Origin: Calycina herbarum | Taxonomy: Eukaryota > Ascomycota > Leotiomycetes > Helotiales > Pezizellaceae | DNA length: 64,000 nt | NCBI GenBank assembly: GCA_001414485.1 | Contig: LLEY01000004.1 | Location: 806,001-870,000, forward strand | Direction: 5' to 3' | Part shown: piece after piece, positions 1 to 9,943 of the stretch | How the letters are laid out: each line of letters opens with the position of its first letter | How positions within the stretch are numbered: the first letter of the stretch is position 1 | The notes under the pieces: model-generated | What the model was told of the DNA's origin: nothing | The model's input: only the letters and a program-made list of their open reading frames with translations | Database searches by the model: none | Translations under genes and position numbers: made by a program

Positions 1-177
1 CAACTCACTAACTTCGAGGCCGATGTTGCGAAGGGTGGTAATCTTGTGGTTATGCATTATTTGTATGAGACTACTGTTTCTTATCTTCCGCAGTTCATTA
101 CGATTGCGCAGAAGACGGGGAAGCAGTTGATGAGGGTTGATCAGTGTTTGGAGGATCCTAATGCTCCTGCTTTGTAA
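1..177 (+). CDS. Polysaccharide (chitin) deacetylase-like protein, C-terminal end only
   Basis: The window opens inside a reading frame that runs to TAA at 175-177. The 58 residues resemble the C-terminal end of family CE4 polysaccharide deacetylases: a V-V-M-H-Y stretch, then ETTVSYLPQFI, then a K-Q-L-M-R-V-D-Q-C-L segment ending DPNAPAL. In that family the His-containing strand and the following TV..LP helix belong to the deacetylase barrel, which removes acetyl groups from chitin or related polymers, usually in the wall or outside the cell. The catalytic Asp and the metal-binding His residues lie upstream of the window, so activity cannot be judged. Assignment rests on this short tail only. 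Confidence 0.55.
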   Translation, partial: QLTNFEADVAKGGNLVVMHYLYETTVSYLPQFITIAQKTGKQLMRVDQCLEDPNAPAL

Positions 178-413
178 ATGGGATGAATGGGCTATGGGAT
201 ACGGGGATGGGAAAATGGGGTGGGAAAACAGTCACTTATTAATGATAAATATAATATTATGGATTTAAATCTATTGCTTGTTTATAATTTTGGGGTATGA
301 TATCGATATCTTACCAACATATTTTCTGTTTCTTGAGTTTATCTTTTCATAAAGTCATAAATCATATCTCGAAAGTTCCAGCTTTCTTTCGTGATAAAAA
401 CCCGAGGAACTTC

Positions 414-728
414 CTAAAAGAACCCGGGAACTTTCCCTCCCCGGTAAACCGTTTGATCTACCCATGAACCATTCTTCCATACTCGAATGGTGTCTCTGGA
501 TGGGGTCGATGGACTCACCGTCTCACTCGGGGAAGTACTCTGCTTACTTCCCGAAGCCTTAGCACTGCATTTGCAAATGATGCAAAGGTACTTTCTCCTC
601 AAGCCTTTCTCTGTCCGCCAAGGACACTGCATTGGTGCCACTCCCTCTGGCTTTGCGGGGCATTCTTGAGGACAAAAGTGGGAGATTGGGTGACCGCAAG
701 CGAATTGCTCGATCATTATAAGACACAT
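414..728 (-). CDS. Small Cys-rich MC-CGH family protein
   Basis: A 104-residue single-exon protein. It begins MCLIMIEQFACGH; Cys follow near residues 19, 23, 34, 49, 52 and 54, and a Ser/Thr/Pro-rich tail ends GGKVPGFF. The N-terminal M-C-x8-C-G-H and the later C-x2-C look like a small zinc-binding fold, but no ligand set is proven. The same layout occurs in the genes at 4445 and 6383, which argues that this is a real protein and not a chance frame. I know similar small Cys-rich proteins as common, uncharacterised products in Leotiomycetes genomes; no function is assigned. There is no signal peptide. The start is taken at the ATG that gives the shared MC start. Confidence 0.55.
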   Translation of the reverse strand: MCLIMIEQFACGHPISHFCPQECPAKPEGVAPMQCPWRTEKGLRRKYLCIICKCSAKASGSKQSTSPSETVSPSTPSRDTIRVWKNGSWVDQTVYRGGKVPGFF

Positions 729-2388
729 GGTGATTCGTTGTTATGGAAATATATGTGTGCTGTAAGATCTGGAGACTGTTAGTCAAAGGTGTGTGGGAGA
801 AGACTGACCTGTTTTTGGTATGGGTAAAACTGGCAAGTCTGTTACACGCACGACTGTTTTTCTCATGGGCGTGGAAGGGGGTTTTTAAATGTGGGATTTC
901 TATTGTTGTTTAAGTTGAGTTGGTATGGATGAATGGCTTTGTGTTTCTTGGTAAATGTCATTGTTGAATGGAATAGTTTCTTTGGGAAGGAATCGTTGTC
1001 TTTGTGGTAGTCTCTTCTTTCTTTTGTCTTCATCAAGTCTTTACTTCCACTTCTAAGAGTACCCTTTGGAGGGCTGCAGATGAGAAAAGGTTCTTTGTCT
1101 CTTGAGTAAGCCTTGATGCAATGATGAGTATCTGTCGAATTACCTCAACTTTTAATGCTCAAAGGATAGGGCCAAAAATTGGAGATGCGAAGAAGATAGA
1201 AGTCTTTGCCTTACTCACGAACCACCTTCTTACAAAAAATAGAGTAAGAAAGGCCGTCGAATGATTCAAACTCTTACAAAAGCAAAGTGTTGACTCTGTT
1301 TCTTCAGGTGGCCTTACGGAGAATATTTTAGAGCTGGGTGGTGGTTGAGAGTCCCGGGCCTGGACACTATGATGACGACCGCAGTGGTGTCAAGGTGAAA
1401 AGGGAAGGCACGACCTGGTCCATGCCCAGCGTATAAACCCCCATATATACGATTTCCTGTCGTCGAAAACCAATGTTTGCAAGACTCGCAACGAGCACTG
1501 CACTTCTAGTTTTTCTCAACATGAGAGCTCTTCCGTCGTGGTGGGCTGTTCTTGGGATGGTGCATTCCTGTTCAACACTTCCAATGTTCGAACTCTAATT
1601 CAGCAAGAGGAGAATTCCTACTTCCGTGAAAGATGATCGCGACTGGTGAGAAAAAACGCTCATCTCACACCAGACAGCCATTTTCAAAGCTTCGAAGTGT
1701 TAGCCCGGTACGGGACAATGTTATCACAGAAATACCTAGTTATGCGGGATGGTTTATTATTTCGTACACATGTGATGTATTACTTACTCAATTGGTACCG
1801 TTTATCTGATTACTATTTGATTCAATTCCCCAAAAGTCAGCTTCCCGGTAACTCCTACCTGTTTAACGTGTAGCTTATCATCGATTACATCAGCCTCAGC
1901 ATATATTTCGCAAGAGGACTCATTTTTTGGTGCATTATTTGATTCTAGTTGCCGAGTTCATTCTTCGTTTGAATATTCTTCCGCGTCGATTTCGGCTTTA
2001 GCTACTACGTTTGAAAGTTTTACCACACGGTATCTCCCTTGAGCAGATATTGGTTATCACCCTAAATTCAATACGAGGATTCATCGTGCAGAAAGTCCAG
2101 AATGAACTTCGAAATTAAGGCATTTACAGCTGAGAAACACGATATTTCGAGGGTATATGATTAAGCTGCCAAGTGTTGTATTGCCCTCAGAGAGTGGGAG
2201 TTTTTTCAGTCATGGCTTGGTTTTCCGTGAGAATCCCGAATGGATGCTGTTGCTTGGAGAAAGCTTGAGTATATAAAGGCGGATTCTCTCTCAATATCCC
2301 TTTCAACTTAGACACTTGCACCGTTTCGACACTCTATGATTTCTAGACTCGATTCTAAAACCTTTATGTCTAATAAAATATCCTCAAG
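729..2388. other. Gene-free stretch
   Basis: I see no convincing gene here. The frame at 1646-1873 lacks low-complexity or domain support and has no sensible start context. A TATAAA at 2272-2277 lies about 115 bp before the ATG at 2389 and is the likely core promoter of the acidic repeat protein gene. Confidence 0.4.
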
Positions 2389-3335
2389 ATGGCATTCTTA
2401 GGACCACTTGTAGGGGTGGTTGGCGGAGGTTCGTAGCATTGCTATTCATTTTTTATTCAACTTGTAGGGAAAAGCATTAACTAATTACTCACACCTACCA
2501 GCGATTAACGGATTAACTGTAGCACAAGATAGAGCGGATGCAAAGACTGAGAGAGTGGCAGCCAAGGCAGAAGCTGATCAGGACAAACGCGAAGAGAAAG
2601 AAGCGGCAGCATTAGAGAAACAGGAAGAGAAAGAAGCTTTGCAAGCCGAGAAAAAGGAAGCAAAGGCCGAGGCCCAAGCAATCAAGGACGAGGAGAGAGC
2701 TGAGAAGGAAGTGGCAAAAGCCGAGGCACAGGCTTTGAAGGCAAGCGATAATTTTCTTCCGTTTTTCATGAGTGGACTAGCGTTTTGATTAGGTTCTGAA
2801 TTAGAAAGGCAATGTACAGTACTAACTGCTTGATAGGGTGAAGAAAAATCGGCAGAAGCAGAAGCAAAAGCCGAGGCAAAAGCAGAAATAGAGGAAGCCG
2901 AAGCAGCATAAAAGCCTGAGGATGAGGAAGAGGATGAGCTAGAAGACGACGAAGAGGTACAGTATACCCATCCCACAAAATAATACTTTCCACGAACAAT
3001 GTTAATGCGTTCTTGCTAGGATGCTGGTGAAGACGAAGAAGAAGACCCGGAAGAAGACGAGGTATTTTAAATTCACTTCTTATACCGAGTTTCAGTTCAT
3101 TCTAACTTCATTGCTTGTAGGAGCCAGCCGTTGATGAAGAAGACGAAATTGACCCGGAAGATGACAAAGTATGTCTTTGGAAATCCCATTTCATTGCAAA
3201 GTACTAACACATTTGTTCTAGGCTGCCGAAGATGACGCAGATGATGGTCCTGAGGATGAGGATGAAGGCGATGATGCAGAGAAGGAAGATGATGAGGATG
3301 ACGAACCTAAGGTGCCCCTCAGGCCGATCAAGTAG
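2389..3335 (+). pseudogene. Acidic Ala/Glu/Lys repeat protein gene, six exons, premature TAA in exon 3
   Basis: Exons 2389-2428, 2502-2740, 2837-2956, 3020-3061, 3121-3168 and 3222-3335 join in one frame. The product begins MAFLGPLVGVVGGAINGL, a short Gly-rich hydrophobic segment, then runs into charged KAEA/EEKEA repeats and, from exon 3 on, almost pure Asp/Glu ending PLRPIK. A TAA at 2909-2911 interrupts exon 3, so the product as it stands is about 117 residues. Downstream exons 4-6 still have clean phase-0 splice sites and acidic coding content, which suggests a recent nonsense change or tolerated truncation. Intron 2 starts with GC (2741) and has a textbook TACTAAC branch point. A TATAAA lies at 2272. 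The first donor (GTTCGT at 2429) is weak. No function is recognised; a chaperone-like or nuclear acidic protein is possible but unsupported. Confidence 0.55.
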
Positions 3336-4444
3336 GTAGCCACTGCCCAAGACCCAAGAAGCTAGTTTTTCCGAAGGACGCTCGGATTGCTGTTTGCTCA
3401 ACCGTTTATTATCTCTAAATTTCAACATTTTAGATCACATGCTCAACTCACTTTAATTTATTTCCCGTTCTTGGATATCTTCCTATACATAGAAGTAGGA
3501 AGAATAATTCTTCCAATTACACAAACGCTGGAACATCAGCAAAGCAATCGTTCCACTTCTCTCGTAAAAATCAAGAAATTTACCCAGGTCACGTGCGTGG
3601 TAAATCCCCCTTTTGACCCCCTACGGGTAGTTGATAGGCGAGACCTCCAATCAAAAAAGCGCAATGACATTCATCAAGACACCCTCTTAAGCATGTTATC
3701 TTGGTCATACTCGGCCCCTTGAAACCCCACCTTTGAGAAAATAGGGCATATTCCGTAACTTGCTGACACAACAAGAAAGTCTATGTGCTAGATCGCCGAT
3801 CTGCTTACAGTGCTCAGCCGAAAGCGGGTATACAAGCGGCCCGAAATGCACAACACCCTGTCATCTCTTGGGTATTATGGTAAAGGGACCCGCAATACTT
3901 TGAATGTCACACCACAATTTATGGGTATCCGTCTCTTCTATTCGTTGTACGCTAATAATAACAACTGATAGATCACGATGACAAAATCTCGATCACTGAT
4001 TTATCAGGTAACAACTGTGCCTTCCATTTTTGCTGAGGTGTTTTCCCTTTTCGACCAGGTATTCGAGTTTCACGACGAAAATCTGTGAGGCGTCTTGGAG
4101 CTTCTAAGGTGGCCTTCTGTTATTATTTCTTCACGTAAACGATTATTTGACATTTGCCGGCTTTTTGGGTCAACCTTCAACGCTTTCTTTCAAGTCTGTT
4201 GCTCCAAGGAGGCTGCCTTGCTATCGTTACTGGTATAATCCAACCAAGAGCGTATATTTGACCAATCACTACACCCCTTGAGCATCGATACGTTTATTCG
4301 GAAAGAGAACCGTCGTTACAACGAATCATCGTAAGTAGTTATTGAGGGGAGCCCTTACCGTAACATCCATCATTGGATCTTCAAACCCAGCAACTAAACA
4401 TCACACAGCATAAATTACCCATCCACCCAAAGAACCCAAACAAC
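3336..4444. other. Gene-free stretch
   Basis: No supported gene. The frame at 3387-3722 has irregular composition and no domain signal. Nothing else is seen. Confidence 0.4.
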
Positions 4445-4690
4445 ATGTGCGGTATACGTTATCCAATATGGGACCAGTGCGGACATTACGGCGACGTCAA
4501 GCCTATCTGGTGCGATAAGAAGTTGGGAATCAATTGTCCGAAGGCATGGACAGCGGATAATATTGGAACGAAAGGATGGTGCAGGGAATGTACCGAAAGC
4601 AATAGACAGGCGCAGGAAAAAACGAAAGCAGATCGAGAGGCTCAACTTCGGGAGATGATTCGAGGGTATGGTGGAGGAAGTAGTCGATGA
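4445..4690 (+). CDS. Small Cys-rich MC-CGH family protein
   Basis: An 81-residue single-exon protein beginning MCGIRYPIWDQCGHYGD. Cys occur at residues 2, 12, 23, 31, 46 and 49, the last two as C-R-E-C. A charged, Gln/Glu/Arg-rich C-terminal helix follows (residues 52-72) and a Gly/Ser tail ends it. An in-frame ATG lies 24 codons upstream, but the start is set at 4445 because it recreates the MC start shared with the genes at 414 and 6383. Soluble, no signal peptide or membrane segment. Zinc binding is inferred from the Cys/His spacing. Function unknown. Confidence 0.6.
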   Translation: MCGIRYPIWDQCGHYGDVKPIWCDKKLGINCPKAWTADNIGTKGWCRECTESNRQAQEKTKADREAQLREMIRGYGGGSSR

Positions 4691-6382
4691 ATATCTACAA
4701 CCATCATGGTGGTCACATAGGGGCTTACTTCTGGGTAGCTGGTGGGAACATGGGAAGGGTGATATAATGACACAAGGTGTGGTTACCTTCAAAATGGCGG
4801 CATTGAGAAGTGACCTGACATTCCTTTTTCGCTTCGATAAGGGGTAGCGAGGCTATCCCATGTACTTTCCGGAGAATTGTTTCAAGCTTGGAGAGTGCGT
4901 GTGTTTGGGCATTGCAGGAATTCATCCCACTCGGACCTGTCTTCGGGGATTTAATTTGGTTCCAATTGAGAGGGTGGTATTTGGGATACAGGGGTTGACA
5001 TGTGTTGGTGTCTTGGGGCAACTAACGGAGCCGGAATGCTGTTCCGCTTGGACCTTACTCCTTGGTGTTCCTCTTATCCTAGTTCCAGAATATCTATGAT
5101 TATTCGCTCCCTCTTGCAATGAATCTTCTCTTCGAACAGGTTTCAAAACAAGATTTATAAATCCACAAAATACCGCATGCTCGTGCCATGACTAAACAAT
5201 ATCTGCATCGTAATCACATAAGATGTGCTAGCTTGAATACCCCACCTATACCTAGTTGGCTATAAGGGAATGCCCGTTGTGCGATAGGTCTGTATTGGTG
5301 TGCATCGGAGGCTTATTTTGCGCTTTTCATAACGTCGAACAGACTCTCCAGAACAGCATCAATGTTAACAATATCTGCAAGGGTTGCAAGAATCTGATGC
5401 TCTCTAAGCACCTACACCGCATCTCAAACGTTCCGATTTTAGAATAAACAGATCAAGAATCCGGAAAATCAAAGATACTAAGGGCGCTGGTATGCTTTAT
5501 TCACCAATTGTGGAATTGACCAATTATGTTACTACTTTATGGATTGGAGCAGTGAGTCTAGTAACTTGAACTGTTAACTTAGATTGTTCGAGACTATTTA
5601 GAGGAATTAATAGTAAAATAAAGTCCCAAGCATTTTGAAAGTATAGAGTATAAGGTGCCCATCCGAGTAGCATTTATTTATTATGAATATCCTACATAAT
5701 TTAGAAGACCTAAGTTATTTCAATAAACTATAGCGAGTTCAGAGCATGTCTAAACAGAATTTGTTAAGCGCGAGCGCAGTCCAAGGCTATCGTTCACACC
5801 CTTGACATCCACAAATCGACAATCAATTTTCAACCTAACTAAAGCTCCAATGAAGCGAGAAAGTATGAAATTGTTGAAGTGATTAATATTGGACCTAGTT
5901 TCGGGTTCGAGCTTACGGAGACGCAACAGCAATGCCAGTTTTGATTCTGTTGGAATCCGGAAATTAGAAAGTGTTACTCTACCAGTAGGTGCAGGAGTTC
6001 GTACCTGGTTAAGTGTAAAGTGCCATCAATCTGCTCTCTCAATTGTTTGACCAAGACTCGAAAAATTAATCAGATTATCTTACAAGCCTTGAACAGTTAG
6101 AGTCATGCTACATTTGTTGTTCCAGAAGCGTTGGGGAAATTGTAGAGAGGCAAGTGGCTTAAAATACAGTCACCAATCTCTGCAACCCCTTGAGCTCTGT
6201 TTGTTTCCATTGTCTAGAAATGTTGAAATCTTTCCCACTGGTCACATCGAGAAGTCCGATGCCAGGTTCTGTCTCCAGAAAACCAGTATGAGGATAGCTA
6301 GATAAGTAAACAAATAGATATAATGCTCTTGATACTTCTATATATTCCTAGAGACCTACAAAACTGCTTCTCTCAAACCAAA
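4691..6382. other. Mostly empty stretch with a possible gene relic
   Basis: No intact gene is supported. The frame at 5256-5447 has Cys pairs and is listed separately as a possible relic. The rest is AT-rich and without sustained coding signal on either strand. Confidence 0.35.
5256..5447 (+). pseudogene. Possible relic of an MC-CGH-type Cys-rich gene
   Basis: An open frame without an ATG reads RECPLCDRSVLVC and later NICKGCKNLM. The paired C-x2-C motifs recall the distal half of the Cys-rich proteins on both sides (4445-4690 and 6383-6850). The sequence just before it ends in CCTAG, usable as a 3' splice site, but I found no upstream exon with the MC...CGH start. It could be a 3' fragment of a fourth family member or a coincidence. 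Confidence 0.25.
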
Positions 6383-6850
6383 ATGTGCATCGTCGTATTC
6401 CCCAGATACTCAAAATGTGGTCATTTGGGAGAAGCCATCACGAAACAAGTCTGCTTCTATGCAAACTGGGAATTCGGTTTGAAGTTAAAGCCCGACTCGA
6501 CTGTGTTAAAATGCCCATTTTGTAGGATGCTCTTTAAAGGATTTCAAGGTCCACTTCTATTTACAAGTGAAATTTTGATGGACGATATCTGCGAGGATTA
6601 CAAGGCGCCTCAACTTTCAGTAGAAGAGCATGGAGCTGCAGCACTTGCAGCACTAGAAAGTCAAGAACATCTCAACCTCCCAACCTCGATGGCGAAGCGA
6701 AGGAAGATTTCAAGGTCTCGAAGCGAACCAACCCCCAGGATGAAGGATGATTTCCCGAAATACAAAATTGTAAATCAAAACAATGACACAATGACACATT
6801 TGACAAGTCCAAACTACCAAGTCCTAGTCCAAGTCCATTCCTCTAGTTGA
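6383..6850 (+). CDS. Small Cys-rich MC-CGH family protein, longer member
   Basis: A 155-residue single-exon protein starting MCIVVFPRYSKCGHLGE. Cys fall at residues 2, 12, 24, 44 and 47 (C-P-F-C). A second half rich in Ala, Ser, Lys and Arg contains a basic patch MAKRRKISRSRSE that could act as a nuclear localisation signal. The frame is open 20 codons further upstream, but the shared MC start and the family pattern favour the ATG at 6383. It is the third member within 6.5 kb. A zinc-binding N-terminal module with a variable tail is the simplest reading; function is unknown. Confidence 0.55.
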   Translation: MCIVVFPRYSKCGHLGEAITKQVCFYANWEFGLKLKPDSTVLKCPFCRMLFKGFQGPLLFTSEILMDDICEDYKAPQLSVEEHGAAALAALESQEHLNLPTSMAKRRKISRSRSEPTPRMKDDFPKYKIVNQNNDTMTHLTSPNYQVLVQVHSSS

Positions 6851-7080
6851 TTCATAGTCTATCACTAAAATCCTAAAACTACGGTACACTACTTCTTAGA
6901 CCTAAACCAATGCTACGTTTATCACGTCACAACCAAAAAACACAAAAGTAAAAATATCCTTCCAAAGCAATTCATCCTCTTCTCACACTATTCCCCAATC
7001 TCGCATCCGCTTCATCCAAATTTCAAAATCAAAAAACAGAGAACCAAAACAGTCAGACAAGAAAGCATCACAAGTCAACA

Positions 7081-7890
7081 ATGCATTGCTCCACAACACA
7101 AACCACCCAGTCCCACATGAGGAAAGAAGAGTTCGCGTCCTCAACTCAATCCACAAACCAAACCTCCAATCAGTGTTCGACTCAAGCCTTAAGCCAATCC
7201 TCAGCACCAACGCAATACTCACCTTCAGTACCCTCCCACAAAAATACCACGAACGAAACCACCATCCCAAAATCAACTTCAACTTCAACCACAAGACCCA
7301 GCCACGCTGTAGAAACAACAGTGACACCACAAACAATAATCGCCAATCCAGATGTACACAACGACACCCCAAATTGCAAATGCAAATGTACCCTCTGTTG
7401 CCACATGAAAGAGTGGAAAGCCTATAGATACGACATCTACCTCCTCTTGAAATTCGGCAAGTCTCCTGACCCATCTCCCCCAGAGCACAAAATAACAAAC
7501 CCCACAGCAACAAAATTCCTAATCAAGCACGACCTCCGCCTAGCAATCCCCATGATCCGAAAAGCAGAACGAAAACTGCAGTCCGAAGAAGCCAAAATTT
7601 CACCTCCAAGACCCCACGCCCTCGAAAAAATACCCCTCAGATGTGTAGCAGACTACTACACCCACAAAAGAGAAAAGGAAAGGATGATGAAGGTGGATAT
7701 ATATGTGATGCAAGATTTGCAAGTTAAGGAACCCAAATTGGCGAGTAAATGTCTGAGATTGGCTAGAGAGGAGTATGATGATTTGTGGGAGGAGCGAAGT
7801 GGGATGGAGTTTTGGGGATCGGGAGTTGGGACAGGAGTTTTGAGGAATTTTAAGTTAGGGGCGGGAGTTTTGGGGGATCGAGATGGGTAG
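7081..7890 (+). CDS. Hypothetical protein with Ser/Thr-rich N-terminus and a central Cys cluster
   Basis: A 269-residue intronless frame. Residues 1-95 are Ser/Thr/Gln/Asn-rich and probably disordered. A tight cluster NCKCKCTLCCHMKEW near residues 97-111 follows, which could bind metal. The C-terminal half is charged and probably helical (for example KHDLRLAIPMIRKAERKL) and ends in a Gly-rich tail. No known domain is recognised. Long amphipathic helices after a short Cys knot give it the look of an expressed protein. The next gene, for glutamyl phosphate reductase, converges on it and ends 95 bp away. It is not clearly related to the MC-CGH proteins. Confidence 0.5.
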   Translation: MHCSTTQTTQSHMRKEEFASSTQSTNQTSNQCSTQALSQSSAPTQYSPSVPSHKNTTNETTIPKSTSTSTTRPSHAVETTVTPQTIIANPDVHNDTPNCKCKCTLCCHMKEWKAYRYDIYLLLKFGKSPDPSPPEHKITNPTATKFLIKHDLRLAIPMIRKAERKLQSEEAKISPPRPHALEKIPLRCVADYYTHKREKERMMKVDIYVMQDLQVKEPKLASKCLRLAREEYDDLWEERSGMEFWGSGVGTGVLRNFKLGAGVLGDRDG

Positions 7891-7984
7891 TCGTCCTTTT
7901 TTGGATAGAGACCTATGAGGGTAAACTACGGAGAAGGCAAAAGGTTTGGATTTCATTTTTCATTTTTGGATACGTACTCTATAC

Positions 7985-9438
7985 TTACAACGCCTGTGCC
8001 TCATGCTTAAATTGTTTTTGTCCCTCGCCCTCACCATAGTCAGCTGTAGCTTGTCCTGTTCCCCGAATCTTGTACTTGTAGATCATCAGGCCCTCGAGTC
8101 CTACAGGTCCTCGGGCGTGGATTTTGTTGGTGCTGATGCCTACTTCAGTCCCGAATCCGTAGCGCATTCCATCGGCCATTCTAGTACTTGTGTTCCAGAA
8201 GGCGCCTGCTGAGTCGACACCATCCATGAAGCTTTCTGCAAGTTCAGATGAAGAGGTGAGGATACAGTCTGTATGATGGGAGCCATGGTTGTTGATGTGA
8301 GTGACTGCTTCTGTGAGTCCAGAGACAGTCTTTATGGCGAGGGCTAATGAGAGATGTTCGGTGTCGAAGTCGGCCTCCTCGGCATCTTGCAAGATTGCAG
8401 CAGAGCTTGCTGGAAGTTTTGAGTTGAGTGCAGCTTTGGTCGCAGCATCGCAACGAAGAGAAACGCCCTTTGCTAACAAAGCCTCGGCTACTGGTGGAAG
8501 TAATGTATCTAAGGATGCTTCTTCGACGAGAAGGGTTTCGACACTATTGCATGCAGCAGGATAGGTCGTCTTTGAGTCAACAATGACCTTGACTGCGAGT
8601 TCGGGAGAGACGGTGTGTTCTAAATAAATAGAACAGAGACCATCGGCATGGCCAAGGACCGGGATCTTAGTTGAGTCCTTGATGTAACGAACTAATTCAT
8701 TGGATCCTCGAGGAATGACAAGATCAATGTACTGGTCTTGTTCGAGTAACTGAGGAATGACATCCCGAGTTGTGACTAGTTGGATGGCGGTATTTGGGAC
8801 TTGAGTATTCTCAAGGGCAGACGAGATGACTTTGGAAATTGCAATGAAGGATTCGGTAGACTCCTTTCCACCTAAACGTTGTTAGGCGTGAATTATCTGA
8901 TGAGGCAATTGAACATGACAAGCCTTTGAGAATAGCAGCATTTCCGGATTTGATTGCCAGTGATGCAATATTGGCGATGACCTCAGGACGAGCCTCGAAA
9001 ATGATGAGAAGAACTCCAATGGGACAAGAAACTCTTTCGAGATATAATCCATCGTCGAGTTTTGTCCGCAGCGAGACTTTTCCCACTGTGAAGTACAATA
9101 TTAGCTCGTCGTATGGATATCGTGTGGGGAGGCATACCAGGATCCTCAAGCTCTCGTACATCCAGAATTCCCTTTAACATATCCTCCCATTTGCCCTTCT
9201 TCCCTAAATCCAAACGTGAGACAATACTCAGACTGAGTTTTCCATTACTTGCTGCCTCGGAAGCTAGTGTTAAATCCCGGGCATTTGCAGCCAGAATTTC
9301 ATCTTTTGACTGGGATAAAGCAGAATGAATGGCTGTTAGAGCATCATTTCTGGCCGATGTGGGGAGGGTTGAAAGACTGTGAGATGCCAATTTGGCCGCT
9401 TTGGCAGCATCAGCTGGACTCGCGTTGGTGAGAGACAT
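7985..9438 (-). CDS. PRO2: Gamma-glutamyl phosphate reductase (glutamate-5-semialdehyde dehydrogenase)
   Basis: Exons 9138-9438, 8924-9085 and 7985-8871 (minus) join to 449 residues, the usual length. The enzyme reduces gamma-glutamyl phosphate with NADPH to glutamate-5-semialdehyde, the second step of proline synthesis from glutamate, in the cytosol. The aldehyde-dehydrogenase-like fold is recognisable throughout: the early [10 protein letters not shown] motif, AAILKGGKE across the second splice junction, and the catalytic Cys in [10 protein letters not shown] at about residue 262. The end contains the family's [10 protein letters not shown] and [10 protein letters not shown]. The second intron is GC-AG (donor at 8923); only that junction keeps the KGGKE motif in frame. 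Upstream, 505 bp separates it from the divergent CSN3 gene. Confidence 0.95.
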
Positions 9439-9943
9439 GATGTTGAATGATTGAAAGGTCAAAATCACCGAGGAAAAGAGTTTGGGGTTTTGTTGTAGAA
9501 TTTTGGAATTCACCTCCCGTGACTCAACCAGTTTTTGATATCGAACAGTGATGGTGCCAAGACTGCACTGCACTGCTCCCCGCCGCCTTGCAACCCCACC
9601 CACTCTTTTGATCCAGCCACTGCAAGCTCCCAGCTCCCAGCTCCCAGAGAGCCAGGCAGCCTCGCGCCTCTAAATATCAACCTACCTACGATTCTACAAG
9701 AACACAAACCCGACTTCTCTCCTCAACAAACACCCACGAGTTGCGCGGAATATCAAACACAGCCGGTTCCGCGCGGAGGAGAACTCGGATTTCATTCCCC
9801 CCCAAAGGCGCTTCTGTTAGCCAGCCTAGAAGTCCCACTACAAGCTCCGGGAGCTCTACCTGGTACGCGCATCGATACCAACAGCAGCATACCACTGCAA
9901 ACCCAAACAAATCCTCTGTTGGACAACCTTCCCATTTCACACG
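9439..9943. promoter_or_regulatory. Shared divergent promoter region, PRO2 / CSN3
   Basis: 505 bp between two divergent start codons. The half next to CSN3 is rich in C/T and CA tracts (9600-9940), as often seen just upstream of fungal start codons. The frames here are by-products of that composition. No TATA box stands out. Confidence 0.4.

Noticed and set aside
2578..2976. Poly-Ser protein on the minus strand
   Set aside because: It is the complement of the Glu/Lys/Ala repeat exons; the plus-strand splice structure explains the sequence.
3387..3722. 111-residue plus-strand frame
   Set aside because: No domain, irregular composition and no promoter or splice context.
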